Assembly (NCBI GenBank): GCA_019239975.1
Contig: JAFAZE010000029.1
Location: 1-61,210 of the forward strand
Origin: Streptosporangiaceae bacterium
GTDB taxonomy: Bacteria; Actinomycetota; Actinomycetes; Streptosporangiales; Streptosporangiaceae
Direction of reading: 5' to 3'
Length of the DNA stretch: 61,210 nt
Shown here: in pieces, positions 8,198-16,924 of the stretch
Layout of the letters: the number at the start of each line of letters is the position of its first letter
Position numbering within the stretch: position 1 is the first letter of the stretch
The notes under the pieces: generated by a model
The model's input: the letters and a program-made list of their open reading frames with translations, nothing else
Database searches by the model: none
Told to the model about the DNA's origin: nothing
Position numbers and translations under genes: made by a program

Positions 8198-8614
8198 CTA
8201 TTTCTTGTTATTGCTGGTCTTCTGGGGGAAGATCTCGAATTCGCAACGGGTTCCCGGGCCGCTCGTCATCCTCGCGTCGAATGTCAGCAGCGGCGCACGG
8301 AACAGTTCAGCTAGCGCGACGTAGCACGCGTCATACGCGGTGAAGTTGTCGCGTAGCTCCCAGGTGCGCGGCAGGAGTGTCGTGTGCGCCACGCGCTCGA
8401 CGGCCAGGTCGGCGAGATCCCGCAGAGCCTGCCCCGCGCGCCGCACGCTGACGTCCCCTCGACGAACGGATCGCCGCAGAACCGATGTGATCTCCAGGTC
8501 TATGAGGTGCGGCGCGGCGAGTTCCTCTCCGCGTGCGCGGTCGCGCGCCTGCACTCCGTTGCCGTCATCATCGGCAAGCATCATCACCAGGAACGATGCA
8601 TCGACGACGATCAA
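8198..8614 (-). CDS. vapC: VapC-type PIN-domain toxin
   Basis: A PIN-domain protein of 138 residues. Acidic positions are Asp5 (VVDASFLVMML), Glu in HLIDLEITSVLRR, Asp in AYDACYVALAEL and Asp in LLTFDARM. The start codon overlaps the antitoxin stop in an ATGA (8611-8614), so translation is coupled. The C-terminus ends with a Lys/Asn-rich tail. Expected role: RNA cleavage when the partner antitoxin is lost. It differs clearly from the VapC at 2006, so the two modules are not a recent duplication. Confidence 0.85.
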   Translation of the reverse strand: MIVVDASFLVMMLADDDGNGVQARDRARGEELAAPHLIDLEITSVLRRSVRRGDVSVRRAGQALRDLADLAVERVAHTTLLPRTWELRDNFTAYDACYVALAELFRAPLLTFDARMTSGPGTRCEFEIFPQKTSNNKK

Positions 8615-8841
8615 CGTAGATCACGTTCCTCGCGGAGCTGCCGGACCACGAGACCGGCCGGGAGATGCCCGCCGCTCCGGTGCCCGATACGCTCGAGCAC
8701 CTCGTCCACCGTCGGGCGTGCCGTAGCCCGCTCAATCCAGGTGAGCATGTACTCCTGCAGCGACTGCCCGGCAGCCGCCGCCCGCTGCCGGAGGACCGCG
8801 TGCGCTTCCTCCGGGACGTTCTTGATCTGGATCGTTGCCAC
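8611..8841 (-). CDS. vapB: FitA/VapB-type antitoxin
   Basis: A protein of 76 residues. The N-terminus ATIQIKNVPEEAHAVLRQRA is a classic Arc/FitA ribbon-helix-helix with SLQEYMLTWIE as the second helix; the C-terminal part (TVDEVLERIG, then LREERDLR) would contact the toxin. Initiation is at GTG 8841. It is the first gene of a two-gene operon with the PIN toxin. A dyad-rich element just upstream (8853-8878) is well placed for autoregulation by the complex. Confidence 0.85.
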   Translation of the reverse strand: MATIQIKNVPEEAHAVLRQRAAAAGQSLQEYMLTWIERATARPTVDEVLERIGHRSGGHLPAGLVVRQLREERDLR

Positions 8842-8852
8842 GACTTCAGGAT

Positions 8853-8878
8853 AGCGCCGTTGGCGCCAAAATGGCGCT
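8853..8878 (-). promoter_or_regulatory. Probable VapBC autoregulatory operator
   Basis: AGCGCC (8853-8858), the perfect palindrome TTGGCGCCAA (8860-8869) and GGCGCT (8873-8878) form nested inverted repeats 12 bp upstream of the vapB start. This is the expected position for a ribbon-helix-helix antitoxin operator. Binding is inferred. Confidence 0.5.
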
Positions 8879-8911
8879 CCCGTTTAGGCCGCCATGGGTG
8901 AGCCGCCACCC

Positions 8912-10198
8912 TCAGGCCAGGGCCAGCGCGATGGCGTGCAGGGCCAGCCCCACGCCGGCCCCCACCACCGTGCCGTTGATGCGGATGTACTGCAGGTCGC
9001 GGCCGAGGAGCAGCTCGAGCTGGCTGGACGTCTCGGCGGCGTCCCACCGCTCAATGGTCCCCGTCACCAGGCCGGCGAGCTCGTCGTGGAACTGGTCGGC
9101 GAGTGCCCTGGCCGCTGACTCGACCATACGCTCGAGGCCCTCCCCGAGACGGCGGTCTGATCCCAGGCGCTGGCCGACGGCAACCAGCGCGTCGGCGAGC
9201 CGGCGGCGCAGCTCAGACTCCGGGTCGGCCGCCTGGCTCCGCAGTACGCCCTTGGCCTGCCGCCACAGCGAGGAGGACCAGTCCCGCAGCTCGGCGCTAC
9301 CGAGGACGTCGCGCTTGATGCGCTCCCCGCGCTCGCGCAGCTCCGGAGAGGTCTCGAGGCGGTCGGGGAGCCCGGCGATCCACGCCTCGAACTGATGCCG
9401 GGTCTCGTCGTCGGGGTCGCCGGCCATCGACGCCAGCCGCTGGCGCAGGCGGCTGTACAGGCGGTCGAAGACTCGCCGGTAGACCGCGTCGGGAACCCAG
9501 CGGGGTCTCTCGGCCTCGAACAGGGCGCGCAGCTCCGCCTGATGGTCGGCGAGATAGCGGTCGGCGGCGGACACGATGGTGTTGAACAGCTCGGCGTGGT
9601 GGCCTCCCGCGATGATGATCCGCAGGGCGCGCCCCGCCAGCGGCGCCACCTCGACGGCGTCCACCGCCCGGGCCAGTTCGGCGGTGAGCACGCGCTGGAC
9701 ATCCTCGTCGCGGAGAGCCTCGGCCACGTTGACCGCCAGATCGGCGGCGTGTCCGGCGAAGCGTGCGGCGTTGGCCTTGTCGGCCAGCCAGGCGGCCAGG
9801 CGTGAACCGAGGCGAGCGAAGCGGATCCGCTCGGCGAGCACGTCGGCGTTGAGGAAGTTCTCCTGCACGAACTGGCCGAGAGTGGCCGCGAACTGGTCCT
9901 TGCGCTCGACGATCACCGCGGTGTGCGGTATCGGCAGTCCCAGGGGGCGGCGGAACAGAGCCGTCACCGCGAACCAGTCCGCGACGCCGCCGACCATGGA
10001 GGCCTCGGCGCCGGCCTGCACGTAGCCGAGGAGAGTCCCGTGGGCGCCGGCCGCGGTCACGGCCACGAACAGCACCGCCACCGCCGCGAGGAGAGCGGTG
10101 GCCCGGCGGCGCGCGGCGGCCAGGCGGCGCGCCCGCAGCGCCGCCGATTCGCGGCCGCGTGCGCTCACCGGCGAAGCGGGCGTCGCGGCAGGTTCCAT
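8912..10198 (-). CDS. DUF445 family membrane protein
   Basis: A protein of 428 residues of the DUF445/YjiN family. After a basic N-terminus (ARRLAAARRRATA) comes a membrane segment (LLAAVAVLFVAVTAAG) and then the family signature EASMVGGVADWFAVTALFRR with PLGLPIPHTAVI. The long middle is helical. A second hydrophobic segment (INGTVVGAGVGLALHAIALA) closes the protein, so both ends are in the membrane with the helical body on one side. Function in the family is unknown. It lies upstream of, and on the same strand as, the vapBC module, with pyrD upstream again; gaps of about 70 bp make operon membership uncertain. Confidence 0.8.
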   Translation of the reverse strand: MEPAATPASPVSARGRESAALRARRLAAARRRATALLAAVAVLFVAVTAAGAHGTLLGYVQAGAEASMVGGVADWFAVTALFRRPLGLPIPHTAVIVERKDQFAATLGQFVQENFLNADVLAERIRFARLGSRLAAWLADKANAARFAGHAADLAVNVAEALRDEDVQRVLTAELARAVDAVEVAPLAGRALRIIIAGGHHAELFNTIVSAADRYLADHQAELRALFEAERPRWVPDAVYRRVFDRLYSRLRQRLASMAGDPDDETRHQFEAWIAGLPDRLETSPELRERGERIKRDVLGSAELRDWSSSLWRQAKGVLRSQAADPESELRRRLADALVAVGQRLGSDRRLGEGLERMVESAARALADQFHDELAGLVTGTIERWDAAETSSQLELLLGRDLQYIRINGTVVGAGVGLALHAIALALA

Positions 10199-10275
10199 CA
10201 GGCGGTCAGCCTCGCTCTCCCAGGACAGGCCACGCCCGCGGGCGCGGCACGGATATGCGGCACAGATATAAGGAG

Positions 10276-11382
10276 CTACCGCCGGCTCTCGGACACATTC
10301 GCCATCGAGAGACCCGCGGCACGAGCGCGGCGGGCAACGCCGGCCTGGACGCGGTGCGGCCAGAGCGGGCCGCCGTAGATGAACCCGGTGTAGGCCTGCA
10401 CCAGCGTGGCGCCCGCGGCGAGCCGCTCCCAGGCGTCGTCGGCGGTCTCGATGCCGCCGGCCGCGATCAGCACGAGGCGGTCGCCGGTGCGCGCGCGCAA
10501 GCGGCGCAGCACGGCGAGCGCGCGCGCCTTCAGCGGAGCCCCCGACATCCCGCCTGGACCGGCGGCGGCCACCGCCGCGGGATCCCGCAGCCCCTCCCGG
10601 GACACGGTCGTGTTGACCGCGACGATCCCGTCCAGCCCAAGGTCCATCGCGAGGTCCGCGATCGCGTCGATGTCGGCGTCCGCCAGATCCGGCGCGATCT
10701 TCACGAGCAGCGGCACCCGCCGCGCCGGCGGCCCGGCCCGCCGCTCCGCGACGGCCGCGTCCAGTTCCTTGCGCACCGCGAGCAGCAGCGGCCGCAGCCG
10801 CTCGGTCGCCTGCAGGTCGCGGAGCCCCGGCGTGTTCGGCGAGCTGACGTTGACCACCACGTAGTCGGCGACGCCGGCCACCAGCCGCGCGCTCGCCGCG
10901 TAGTCGGCGGCCGCCTGGTCCTCCGGCGCCGCCCTGGTCTTGCCGATGTTGACGCCGATCACCGGGCGCGGCCCGCGGATCGCGCGCAGCCGCGCCGCGG
11001 CCTCCGCCGCGCCGGAGTTGTTGAAGCCCATGCGGTTGACCAGCGCTCGTTCGGAAGAAAATCTGAACATCCGCGGCCGTGGATTGCCGGGCTGCGGCCG
11101 GGCGGTGACCGTGCCCACCTCAACGAACCCGAACCCGAGCGCGGCCAGCGCGCCGGCGCCGCGGCCGTCCTTGTCGAACCCCGCCGCCAGGCCGAGCGGG
11201 CCGGGAAAGTCGAGGCCGAGCGCGCGAACCCGCAGCACCGGGTCGCGCGGCGCCAGAAAACGGCGCAGCACCCACGCCCCGCCGGGCACGCCGGCCGCCG
11301 CGCGGATCAGCCAGAACCCCGCGGCGTGCGCCGTCTCCGGCGGAAGCCGGCGCAGCACCGCGGCGTACAGCACCCGGTACAT
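10276..11382 (-). CDS. pyrD: Dihydroorotate dehydrogenase (quinone), class 2
   Basis: A protein of 368 residues matching class 2 PyrD. The N-terminal helical membrane-association segment ([20 protein letters not shown]) is present. It is followed by [26 protein letters not shown] with [36 protein letters not shown] and VKIAPDL, the FMN- and substrate-binding signatures with Ser as catalytic base (SSPNTPG). It oxidises dihydroorotate to orotate in pyrimidine synthesis, passing electrons to menaquinone at the membrane. ATG 11382 was chosen because the MYR...HAAG helix begins there. The region upstream (11383-11869) is repeat-filled. Confidence 0.93.
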   Translation of the reverse strand: MYRVLYAAVLRRLPPETAHAAGFWLIRAAAGVPGGAWVLRRFLAPRDPVLRVRALGLDFPGPLGLAAGFDKDGRGAGALAALGFGFVEVGTVTARPQPGNPRPRMFRFSSERALVNRMGFNNSGAAEAAARLRAIRGPRPVIGVNIGKTRAAPEDQAAADYAASARLVAGVADYVVVNVSSPNTPGLRDLQATERLRPLLLAVRKELDAAVAERRAGPPARRVPLLVKIAPDLADADIDAIADLAMDLGLDGIVAVNTTVSREGLRDPAAVAAAGPGGMSGAPLKARALAVLRRLRARTGDRLVLIAAGGIETADDAWERLAAGATLVQAYTGFIYGGPLWPHRVQAGVARRARAAGLSMANVSESRR

Positions 11383-11428
11383 CACGTCACCCCGTTCACC
11401 CTGTTCACACGACACCATTCACCGCCGA

Positions 11429-11603
11429 CCCTGCTTTCCGCGACGCACGCCGGCGACCCTGCGTTTCCGCGGCGCACGCCGGCGACCCTGCGTTTCGCGG
11501 CGCTCCGTAGGCGCCCCTGCGTTTCCGCGACGCACCAGCGGCGGCCCTGCGTTTCCGCGACGCACCGCCGGCGGCCCTGCGTTCCGCGACGCACCGCCGG
11601 CGA
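11429..11603. repeat. Six tandem copies of a 28-30 bp unit
   Basis: The unit begins CCCTGCGTTTCCGCGACGCA and recurs at 11429, 11457, 11486, 11515, 11545 and 11575 with small length changes (28-30 bp). There are no unique spacers. It lies in the 487-bp non-coding gap between pyrD and the ABC exporter, and is followed by CATGATCGCGGAA, which recurs at 36333. Likely slipped-strand expansion. Confidence 0.8.
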
Positions 11604-11655
11604 ACATGATCGCGGAACTTAGGGTGCCGTATGCGACCCCGCGCTTCCACCAAGC

Positions 11656-11687
11656 GTCATCGGCGCACAAGGTGGTGGAAACCAGGG
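11656..11687. repeat. Short inverted repeat in the pyrD-exporter gap
   Basis: CTTCCACCA near the left end and TGGTGGAAA near the right end form imperfect inverted arms separated by about 19 bp. The sequence resembles the arms of the palindrome at 44546-44589 (GGTGGAAACC). No clear function; it could form a hairpin between the two transcription units. Confidence 0.35.
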
Positions 11688-11757
11688 GGCCTTCCTTATG
11701 GAGTGACGTTAACAATGAGACCTACGAGGTTTAAGAGCACTCGCGATCCGGCCAGCT

Positions 11758-11868
11758 CGCTGAGGAGTCCAGCCGGGCTCGAGAGCCTAGCTGCGGGTCA
11801 GGAGTTTAGCCGGGTCAGGAGTTTAGCCGGGTCAGGAGTTCAGCCCGGACTCGGGAGTCTAGCCGCGG
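11758..11868. repeat. Degenerate 17-18 bp tandem repeats next to the exporter stop
   Basis: Three near-identical copies of GGGTCAGGAGTTTAGCC start at 11795, 11812 and 11829, flanked by diverged copies on both sides (GAGGAGTCCAGCC, CGGGAGTCTAGCC). The array ends at the stop codon of the ABC exporter gene. It may affect the 3' end of that transcript; otherwise it marks replication slippage. Confidence 0.7.
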
Positions 11869-11869
11869 C

Positions 11870-14800
11870 TCAGGCGGCGAACTCGGTGTCGCCGACGAAG
11901 GCGTCCCACAGGCCCGCGTAGACGCCGCCGGCGGCCAGGAGCTCATCGTGCGTCCCGGTCTCGGCGATGCGCCCGCCGTCCATGACCACGATCCGGTCGG
12001 CGCGCGCCGCCGTGCTGAGCCGGTGCGCGACGACGATCGTCGTGCGGCTCGAGGTGAGCTGGCGGGTGGCCCTGGTCACGGCCGCCTCCGACGCCAGGTC
12101 CAGCGCCGCGGTCGCCTCGTCGAGCAGCAGGATGTCCGGGTCCGCGAGCTGCGCCCTGGCCAGCGCGATGAGCTGGCGCTGGCCCGCGGACAGGTTGCGG
12201 CCGCGTTCGGAAACCGGGTGGTGGTAACCGCCCGGCAGCCGCGCGATCATGTCGTGCGCGCCCACCGCCCGCGCGGCCGCCTCGACCGAGGCGCCGGGCG
12301 CATCGGGGCGGGCGTACGCGATCGCGTCCCTGACGGTGCCCGCGAACAGGTAGGACTCCTGCGGCACGACGCCCAGCCGGTGCCGGTACCCGGCGAGGCC
12401 GAACGAGCGCACGTCGGTCCCGTCGACCAGCACCGCGCCGCTGGTGACGTCGTAGAACCGCGCGATCAGCTTGACGATCGTCGACTTGCCGGCGCCGGTC
12501 TGGCCGACCAGGGCGACGGTCTCGCCCGGCCGCACGGTGAGGCTCACGCCCGCGATCGCCTCGCCGGTGCCGGGGCCGTAGCTGAAGTGGACGTCGCGCA
12601 GTTCGATGCGGCCGTCCAGCCTGGTAACAGGCACCGGCGAGGCGGGTTCGGGCGTGGACGTGCGCAGCCGGAGCAGCTCCTTGATCCGCCCCAGTCCGAC
12701 CATCGCCTGCTGGTATCCGTCGAACACCTGGGAGAGCTGCTGGATCGGCGAGAACACCATGTCGATGTACAGCAGGTAGGCGATCAGCGCGCCCGCCGTC
12801 AGCGCCCCGGCCCGCACCTGGCCCACGGCCAGCACCAGCACGAGCGCCCCGGCCAGCGTGGACAGGGTCTGAACGAACGGGAAGTACAGCGCGATGTACC
12901 GCTGCGCGCGCAGCCGGGAGGTCCGGTAGGCGTCGCTGCGCCCGGCGAACCGCGCGAAGTTCTCCCCCTCCCGCCGGAACGCCTGGGTCACCCGCAGGCC
13001 GGCGACGTTCTCCGCCAGGTCGGCGTTGACCACGCTGACCTTCTCCCGCGCCTCGGCGTAGGCGCGCGACGACTTGGCCCTGAAGATCGCGGTGGCGGCC
13101 GCGAGCACCGGGACGATCGTCAGCACGACCAGGCCGAGCCGCAGGTTGATGATCAGCAGCGCGGCGAGTACGCCGAAGAACGTCAGCACCGCGTTCACCA
13201 TCGTGATGAGCCCGGTCTGCAGGAACGTCGACAGAGCGTCCACGTCCGTCGTCATCCTCGTCATGATGCGGCCCGACAGCTCGCGTTCGTAGTAGTCGAG
13301 GCCCAGCCGCTGGAGCTGCGCGAAGATCTTCACCCGCAGCGTGTACAGCAGCCGCTCGCCGTTCCTGCCGACCACCATAATCTCGCCGATGTTGACCAGC
13401 CAGTCGGCGAACACGATGGCCAGCCCGGCCAGCGCCATGATCATCACGGCGCCGAGCGCCTTCACCTGTACGCCGTGGTCGATCCCGCCGCGGACCAGCG
13501 CGGGCAGCGCGATGCCGGACAGCGTGTCGAGGCCGTCGAGCACCAGCCCGGCGATGAGCGCGACCAGCAGCGGCCGCAGCAGCTTGCGCAGCGTGAACTT
13601 CGGGTCACCGGCCCGAGCCTGAGCCTGGTCGACGCGCGGCACGTCGCGCGCCGGGGGTAGCGCGGCGACGCGGGCGAGCAGCTCGGGGCTCGGCGGGATC
13701 GAGCCGATCATGCCGTCGAAGTGCCCGCCGCCGGCCCGGGCGGCCCGGGCCGCCTGACCGCCGCGGCCGATGGCGGCGTTCCCCGCCGGCGCGGGTGGCG
13801 CGGCCGTTGCCCGCTCGTAGTAGCCGAGTTCCCCGGCGTCGATGCCCTCCGCGTCGTCGCCGGGACCGGAGATCAGCATCCGGTACAGCGGGCAGCGCAG
13901 CGCCAGTTCCTCGTGTGTGCCCACGTCCGCGACCGTGCCCTGGTCGGTCAGCACCGCGATGCGGTCCGCCAGGTTGAGCGTCGAGCGCCGGTGGGCGATC
14001 AGCAGCGTCGTCCGCCCGCGCATCACGCGGTGCAGCGTGGCGTGGATCTCGGCCTCGATGCGCGGGTCGACCGCGGAGGTGGCGTCGTCGAGCAGCAGCA
14101 GCCGGGGATTTGTGATCAGCGCCCGGGCGAGCGCCACCCGCTGCCGCTGCCCGCCGGAGAGCGTCAGCCCCTGTTCGCCGATGACGGTGTCGTAGCCCTG
14201 CGGGAGCCCGGTGATGAACTCGTCCGCCTCCGCGGCCCTGGCGGCGGCGGCGACCTGCTGATGCGTCGCGTCCGGGCGGCCGTAGGCGATGTTGGCGCGC
14301 ACCGTGTCGGAGAACAGGAAGCTGTCCTCCATGACCAGCCCGATCGCCGAGCGCAGCGAGTCCTGGGTGACGTCCCGGACGTCGTGGCCGCCGACCCGCA
14401 CCGCGCCGCCGCGCACGTCGTAGAAGCGGGGCAGCAGCAGCGACAGGGTGGACTTGCCCGACCCGGACGCGCCGATGACCGCGAGCGTCTCGCCGGGCTC
14501 GACGGCGAGCGACAGCCCGCGCAGCACCGGCTGCGAGGGGACATAGCCGAACTTCACGTCGTCGAACTCGATCCCGCTGGCGTCCGCAGGCAGTTCGATG
14601 GCGTCCGGCTTGTCGGTGATCACCGGGCGGGAGTCGATGACCTCGAACACCCGGATGACGCTGGCGCGCGCCTCCTGGCCGATCGTGACCAGGCTGGTGA
14701 GCACCCGCACCGGCCCGGTCAGCTGCGCCAGGTAGGCGGAGAACGCCAGGAACGTGCCGAGCGTGATCGAGCCACGGATGGCCAGCCACCCGCCGAACGC

Positions 14801-15601
14801 CAGCACCCCCACCAGGCCCAGGTAGGGGATCGCGGTCAGCGCGGGATTGTAGCGCGCGGTGAGCCGGATCATCCGCAGCCGGGAGGCGAACAGGTCCTCG
14901 CTGGCGGCCTCCAGCCGCCGCATCTCCTGCTCCTCCTGGCCGAAGCCCTTGACCACCCGGACTCCGCCGATGGCCTCGTCCACGATCCCCGCGACGTCGC
15001 CGACCTGCTGCTGCGCGTGCCAGCTCGCGGGGAACAGCCTCTTCCGCGAGGCCAGCGCGATCAGCCACAGCGCGGGCGCCACCGCGACCGCGACCAGGGC
15101 GAGCGGCGGCGAGAGGGCCACCATGATCACAAGCGAGAAGACGAACAGGATCACGCTGCCGAACGTCAGTGGCACCATGCTGAGCAGGCCCTGCACCATG
15201 TTCAGGTCGGAGATCGACCGGCCGACAAGCTGGCCGGTGTGTATCTCGTCCTGGCGCGCGCCGTCCAGCCTGGACAGCGAGCCGAACAGCTCGGTGCGCA
15301 TCTCGTGCTGGACGTCGAGCGACACCCGGCCGCCGAGGTAACGGCGCAGGTAGATGCCGCCGAAGTTGATCACCGCCGCGATGACGAGCAGCGTGGCCAG
15401 CGGCCAGACCGAATCCTTGCGCGCCAGGATGACGTCGTCGATGATGACCCGCTGGACAAGCGGGATCGCCAGCGTGGCCAGTGTGGCGATGAGCGAGCCG
15501 CCGATGGCCAGCATGACGTCGCGGCGATAGCGCCAGCAGTATCCGGCAAGGCGCCGGACCCACCGGCTTTCGTTGCTGTTCGTGCCGCTGTTTTCGCTCA
15601 T
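11870..15601 (-). CDS. Fused four-domain ABC exporter (TMD-NBD-TMD-NBD)
   Basis: A single 1243-residue chain carries two complete type-IV ABC exporter halves joined by an Ala/Pro/Gly-rich linker near residue 620. Half 1 has six predicted helices, Walker A GASGSGKST, signature LSGGQRQRV and Walker B LLLLDDATSAVD, with Asp in place of the catalytic Glu. Half 2 has GQTGAGKST, LSAGQRQLI and ILLLDEATAALD with the normal Glu. One consensus and one degenerate site is the pattern of heterodimeric drug exporters, and the fused layout recalls mycobacterial Rv0194. Drug or lipid export at the plasma membrane is likely. ATG 15601 (MSENSGTNSNES) was preferred over a far upstream in-frame start. It is divergent from sbcD. 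Confidence 0.88.
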   Translation of the reverse strand: MSENSGTNSNESRWVRRLAGYCWRYRRDVMLAIGGSLIATLATLAIPLVQRVIIDDVILARKDSVWPLATLLVIAAVINFGGIYLRRYLGGRVSLDVQHEMRTELFGSLSRLDGARQDEIHTGQLVGRSISDLNMVQGLLSMVPLTFGSVILFVFSLVIMVALSPPLALVAVAVAPALWLIALASRKRLFPASWHAQQQVGDVAGIVDEAIGGVRVVKGFGQEEQEMRRLEAASEDLFASRLRMIRLTARYNPALTAIPYLGLVGVLAFGGWLAIRGSITLGTFLAFSAYLAQLTGPVRVLTSLVTIGQEARASVIRVFEVIDSRPVITDKPDAIELPADASGIEFDDVKFGYVPSQPVLRGLSLAVEPGETLAVIGASGSGKSTLSLLLPRFYDVRGGAVRVGGHDVRDVTQDSLRSAIGLVMEDSFLFSDTVRANIAYGRPDATHQQVAAAARAAEADEFITGLPQGYDTVIGEQGLTLSGGQRQRVALARALITNPRLLLLDDATSAVDPRIEAEIHATLHRVMRGRTTLLIAHRRSTLNLADRIAVLTDQGTVADVGTHEELALRCPLYRMLISGPGDDAEGIDAGELGYYERATAAPPAPAGNAAIGRGGQAARAARAGGGHFDGMIGSIPPSPELLARVAALPPARDVPRVDQAQARAGDPKFTLRKLLRPLLVALIAGLVLDGLDTLSGIALPALVRGGIDHGVQVKALGAVMIMALAGLAIVFADWLVNIGEIMVVGRNGERLLYTLRVKIFAQLQRLGLDYYERELSGRIMTRMTTDVDALSTFLQTGLITMVNAVLTFFGVLAALLIINLRLGLVVLTIVPVLAAATAIFRAKSSRAYAEAREKVSVVNADLAENVAGLRVTQAFRREGENFARFAGRSDAYRTSRLRAQRYIALYFPFVQTLSTLAGALVLVLAVGQVRAGALTAGALIAYLLYIDMVFSPIQQLSQVFDGYQQAMVGLGRIKELLRLRTSTPEPASPVPVTRLDGRIELRDVHFSYGPGTGEAIAGVSLTVRPGETVALVGQTGAGKSTIVKLIARFYDVTSGAVLVDGTDVRSFGLAGYRHRLGVVPQESYLFAGTVRDAIAYARPDAPGASVEAAARAVGAHDMIARLPGGYHHPVSERGRNLSAGQRQLIALARAQLADPDILLLDEATAALDLASEAAVTRATRQLTSSRTTIVVAHRLSTAARADRIVVMDGGRIAETGTHDELLAAGGVYAGLWDAFVGDTEFAA

Positions 15602-15790
15602 CCGTCCAGAAATCGTCGTGGCGGCGGTACCGCCCGTCCGAAGGCCCCTGCGAGGTTTCCGGTGCCGTCGGGATAACAAGAACGGGCCGTGGTTTCTTTC
15701 CTAAGCTAACGATTTTCCTTGCGCGCGGCCGGTACGCCACGCGCGTCAGATCCCCCCGAATGTCGGCGGTTATCGCTATCGTCCGGGGCC

Positions 15791-16924
15791 ATGAGGCTGC
15801 TGCATACCTCGGACTGGCACCTCGGCCGGTCGCTGCACCGCGCGGATCTGCGCGATGCCCAGCGGGCGTTCCTGGAGCACCTCGTGGACGTGGTGCGCTC
15901 GGAGCGGATCGACGTGGTGCTCGTCGCGGGCGACGTGTACGACAGGGCGGTGCCGCCCGTCGACGCGGTGGCGCTGTGCGAGGAGGCGCTGGTCCGGCTC
16001 CGCGACGCCGGCGCCAGGGTCGTGCTGACCAGCGGCAACCATGACTCCGCGCGCAGGCTCGGGTTCGGCGGCCCGCTGATCGACGCGGCCGGCGTGCACC
16101 TGCGCACCCGCCCCGCCGCGGCGGCGGATCCGGTGCTGCTGACGGATTCCCACGGCGAGGTGGCGGTCTACGGCGTGCCGTACCTCGAGCCCGCGGCCGC
16201 CGAGTGCTCCGAGCGCAGCCACACCGGCGTGCTCGGCGAGGCCGTCGCCCGGATCCGGGCCGATGCCGCGGCCCGCGGCGTGGCGCGCACGGTGGTGCTC
16301 GCGCACGGCTGGGTCGCGGGCGGCACGGTCAGCGAGTCCGAGCGCGACATCTCGGTCGGGGGGGTGGGCCAGGTCCCGGTCTCGCTCTTCGACGGGTTCA
16401 GCTACGTCGCGCTCGGCCACCTGCACGGCCAGCAGACGCTCGCGGAGCACCTCCGGTACAGCGGCTCGCCCCTGCCGTACTCGTTCTCCGAGGCCAGCCA
16501 CCGCAAGGGCAGCTGGCTTATCGAGCTGGGCCCGCGCGGCGTCACGCATGCCGAGCGCGTGCCCGCGCCCGTCTACCGGCGGCTCACGGTGCTGCGCGGC
16601 ACGCTCGACGGCCTGCTCGCCACGCCCCCCGGGCACGAAGACGACTTCCTGTCGGTGACGCTGACCGACACCAGCCGGCCGGAGGCGGCGATGGACAAGC
16701 TGCGCGCCCGCTTCCCGCACGTCCTGGTGCTCGCCTTCGAGCCCGAGGGCGCGGCCGCCGACGGCCGCAGTTACCGCGCGCGGGTCGCCGGGCGCGACGA
16801 CCTGGGGATAGCGGCCGAATTCGTCCGCCACGTGCGAAACGCGCCGCCGACACAAGGCGAGCACGCCCTGCTCGTGGCGGCGTTCGAGGCCGTGCGGGCC
16901 GGCGAGACCGCCGAGGCCCGCTGA
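15791..16924 (+). CDS. sbcD: Exonuclease SbcCD subunit D (Mre11-type)
   Basis: A protein of 377 residues. The metallophosphoesterase motifs appear in order: HTSDWHLGRSL (D-x-H), VLVAGDVYDRAVPP (GD), TSGNHDSARRL (GNHD), LAHGWVAGG and ALGHLHGQQ (GHxH). ATG 15791 begins directly with MRLLHTSDWH, so the start is secure. It pairs with SbcC as an ATP-dependent nuclease that opens hairpins and trims DNA ends. Its stop overlaps the sbcC start (TGATG), so the two are coupled. It is divergent from the ABC exporter across a 189-bp gap that must hold both promoters. Confidence 0.95.
   Translation: MRLLHTSDWHLGRSLHRADLRDAQRAFLEHLVDVVRSERIDVVLVAGDVYDRAVPPVDAVALCEEALVRLRDAGARVVLTSGNHDSARRLGFGGPLIDAAGVHLRTRPAAAADPVLLTDSHGEVAVYGVPYLEPAAAECSERSHTGVLGEAVARIRADAAARGVARTVVLAHGWVAGGTVSESERDISVGGVGQVPVSLFDGFSYVALGHLHGQQTLAEHLRYSGSPLPYSFSEASHRKGSWLIELGPRGVTHAERVPAPVYRRLTVLRGTLDGLLATPPGHEDDFLSVTLTDTSRPEAAMDKLRARFPHVLVLAFEPEGAAADGRSYRARVAGRDDLGIAAEFVRHVRNAPPTQGEHALLVAAFEAVRAGETAEAR

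Noticed and set aside
11429..11603. A CRISPR-like array
   Set aside because: The 28-30 bp units are directly adjacent with no unique spacers, and there are no cas genes in the window.
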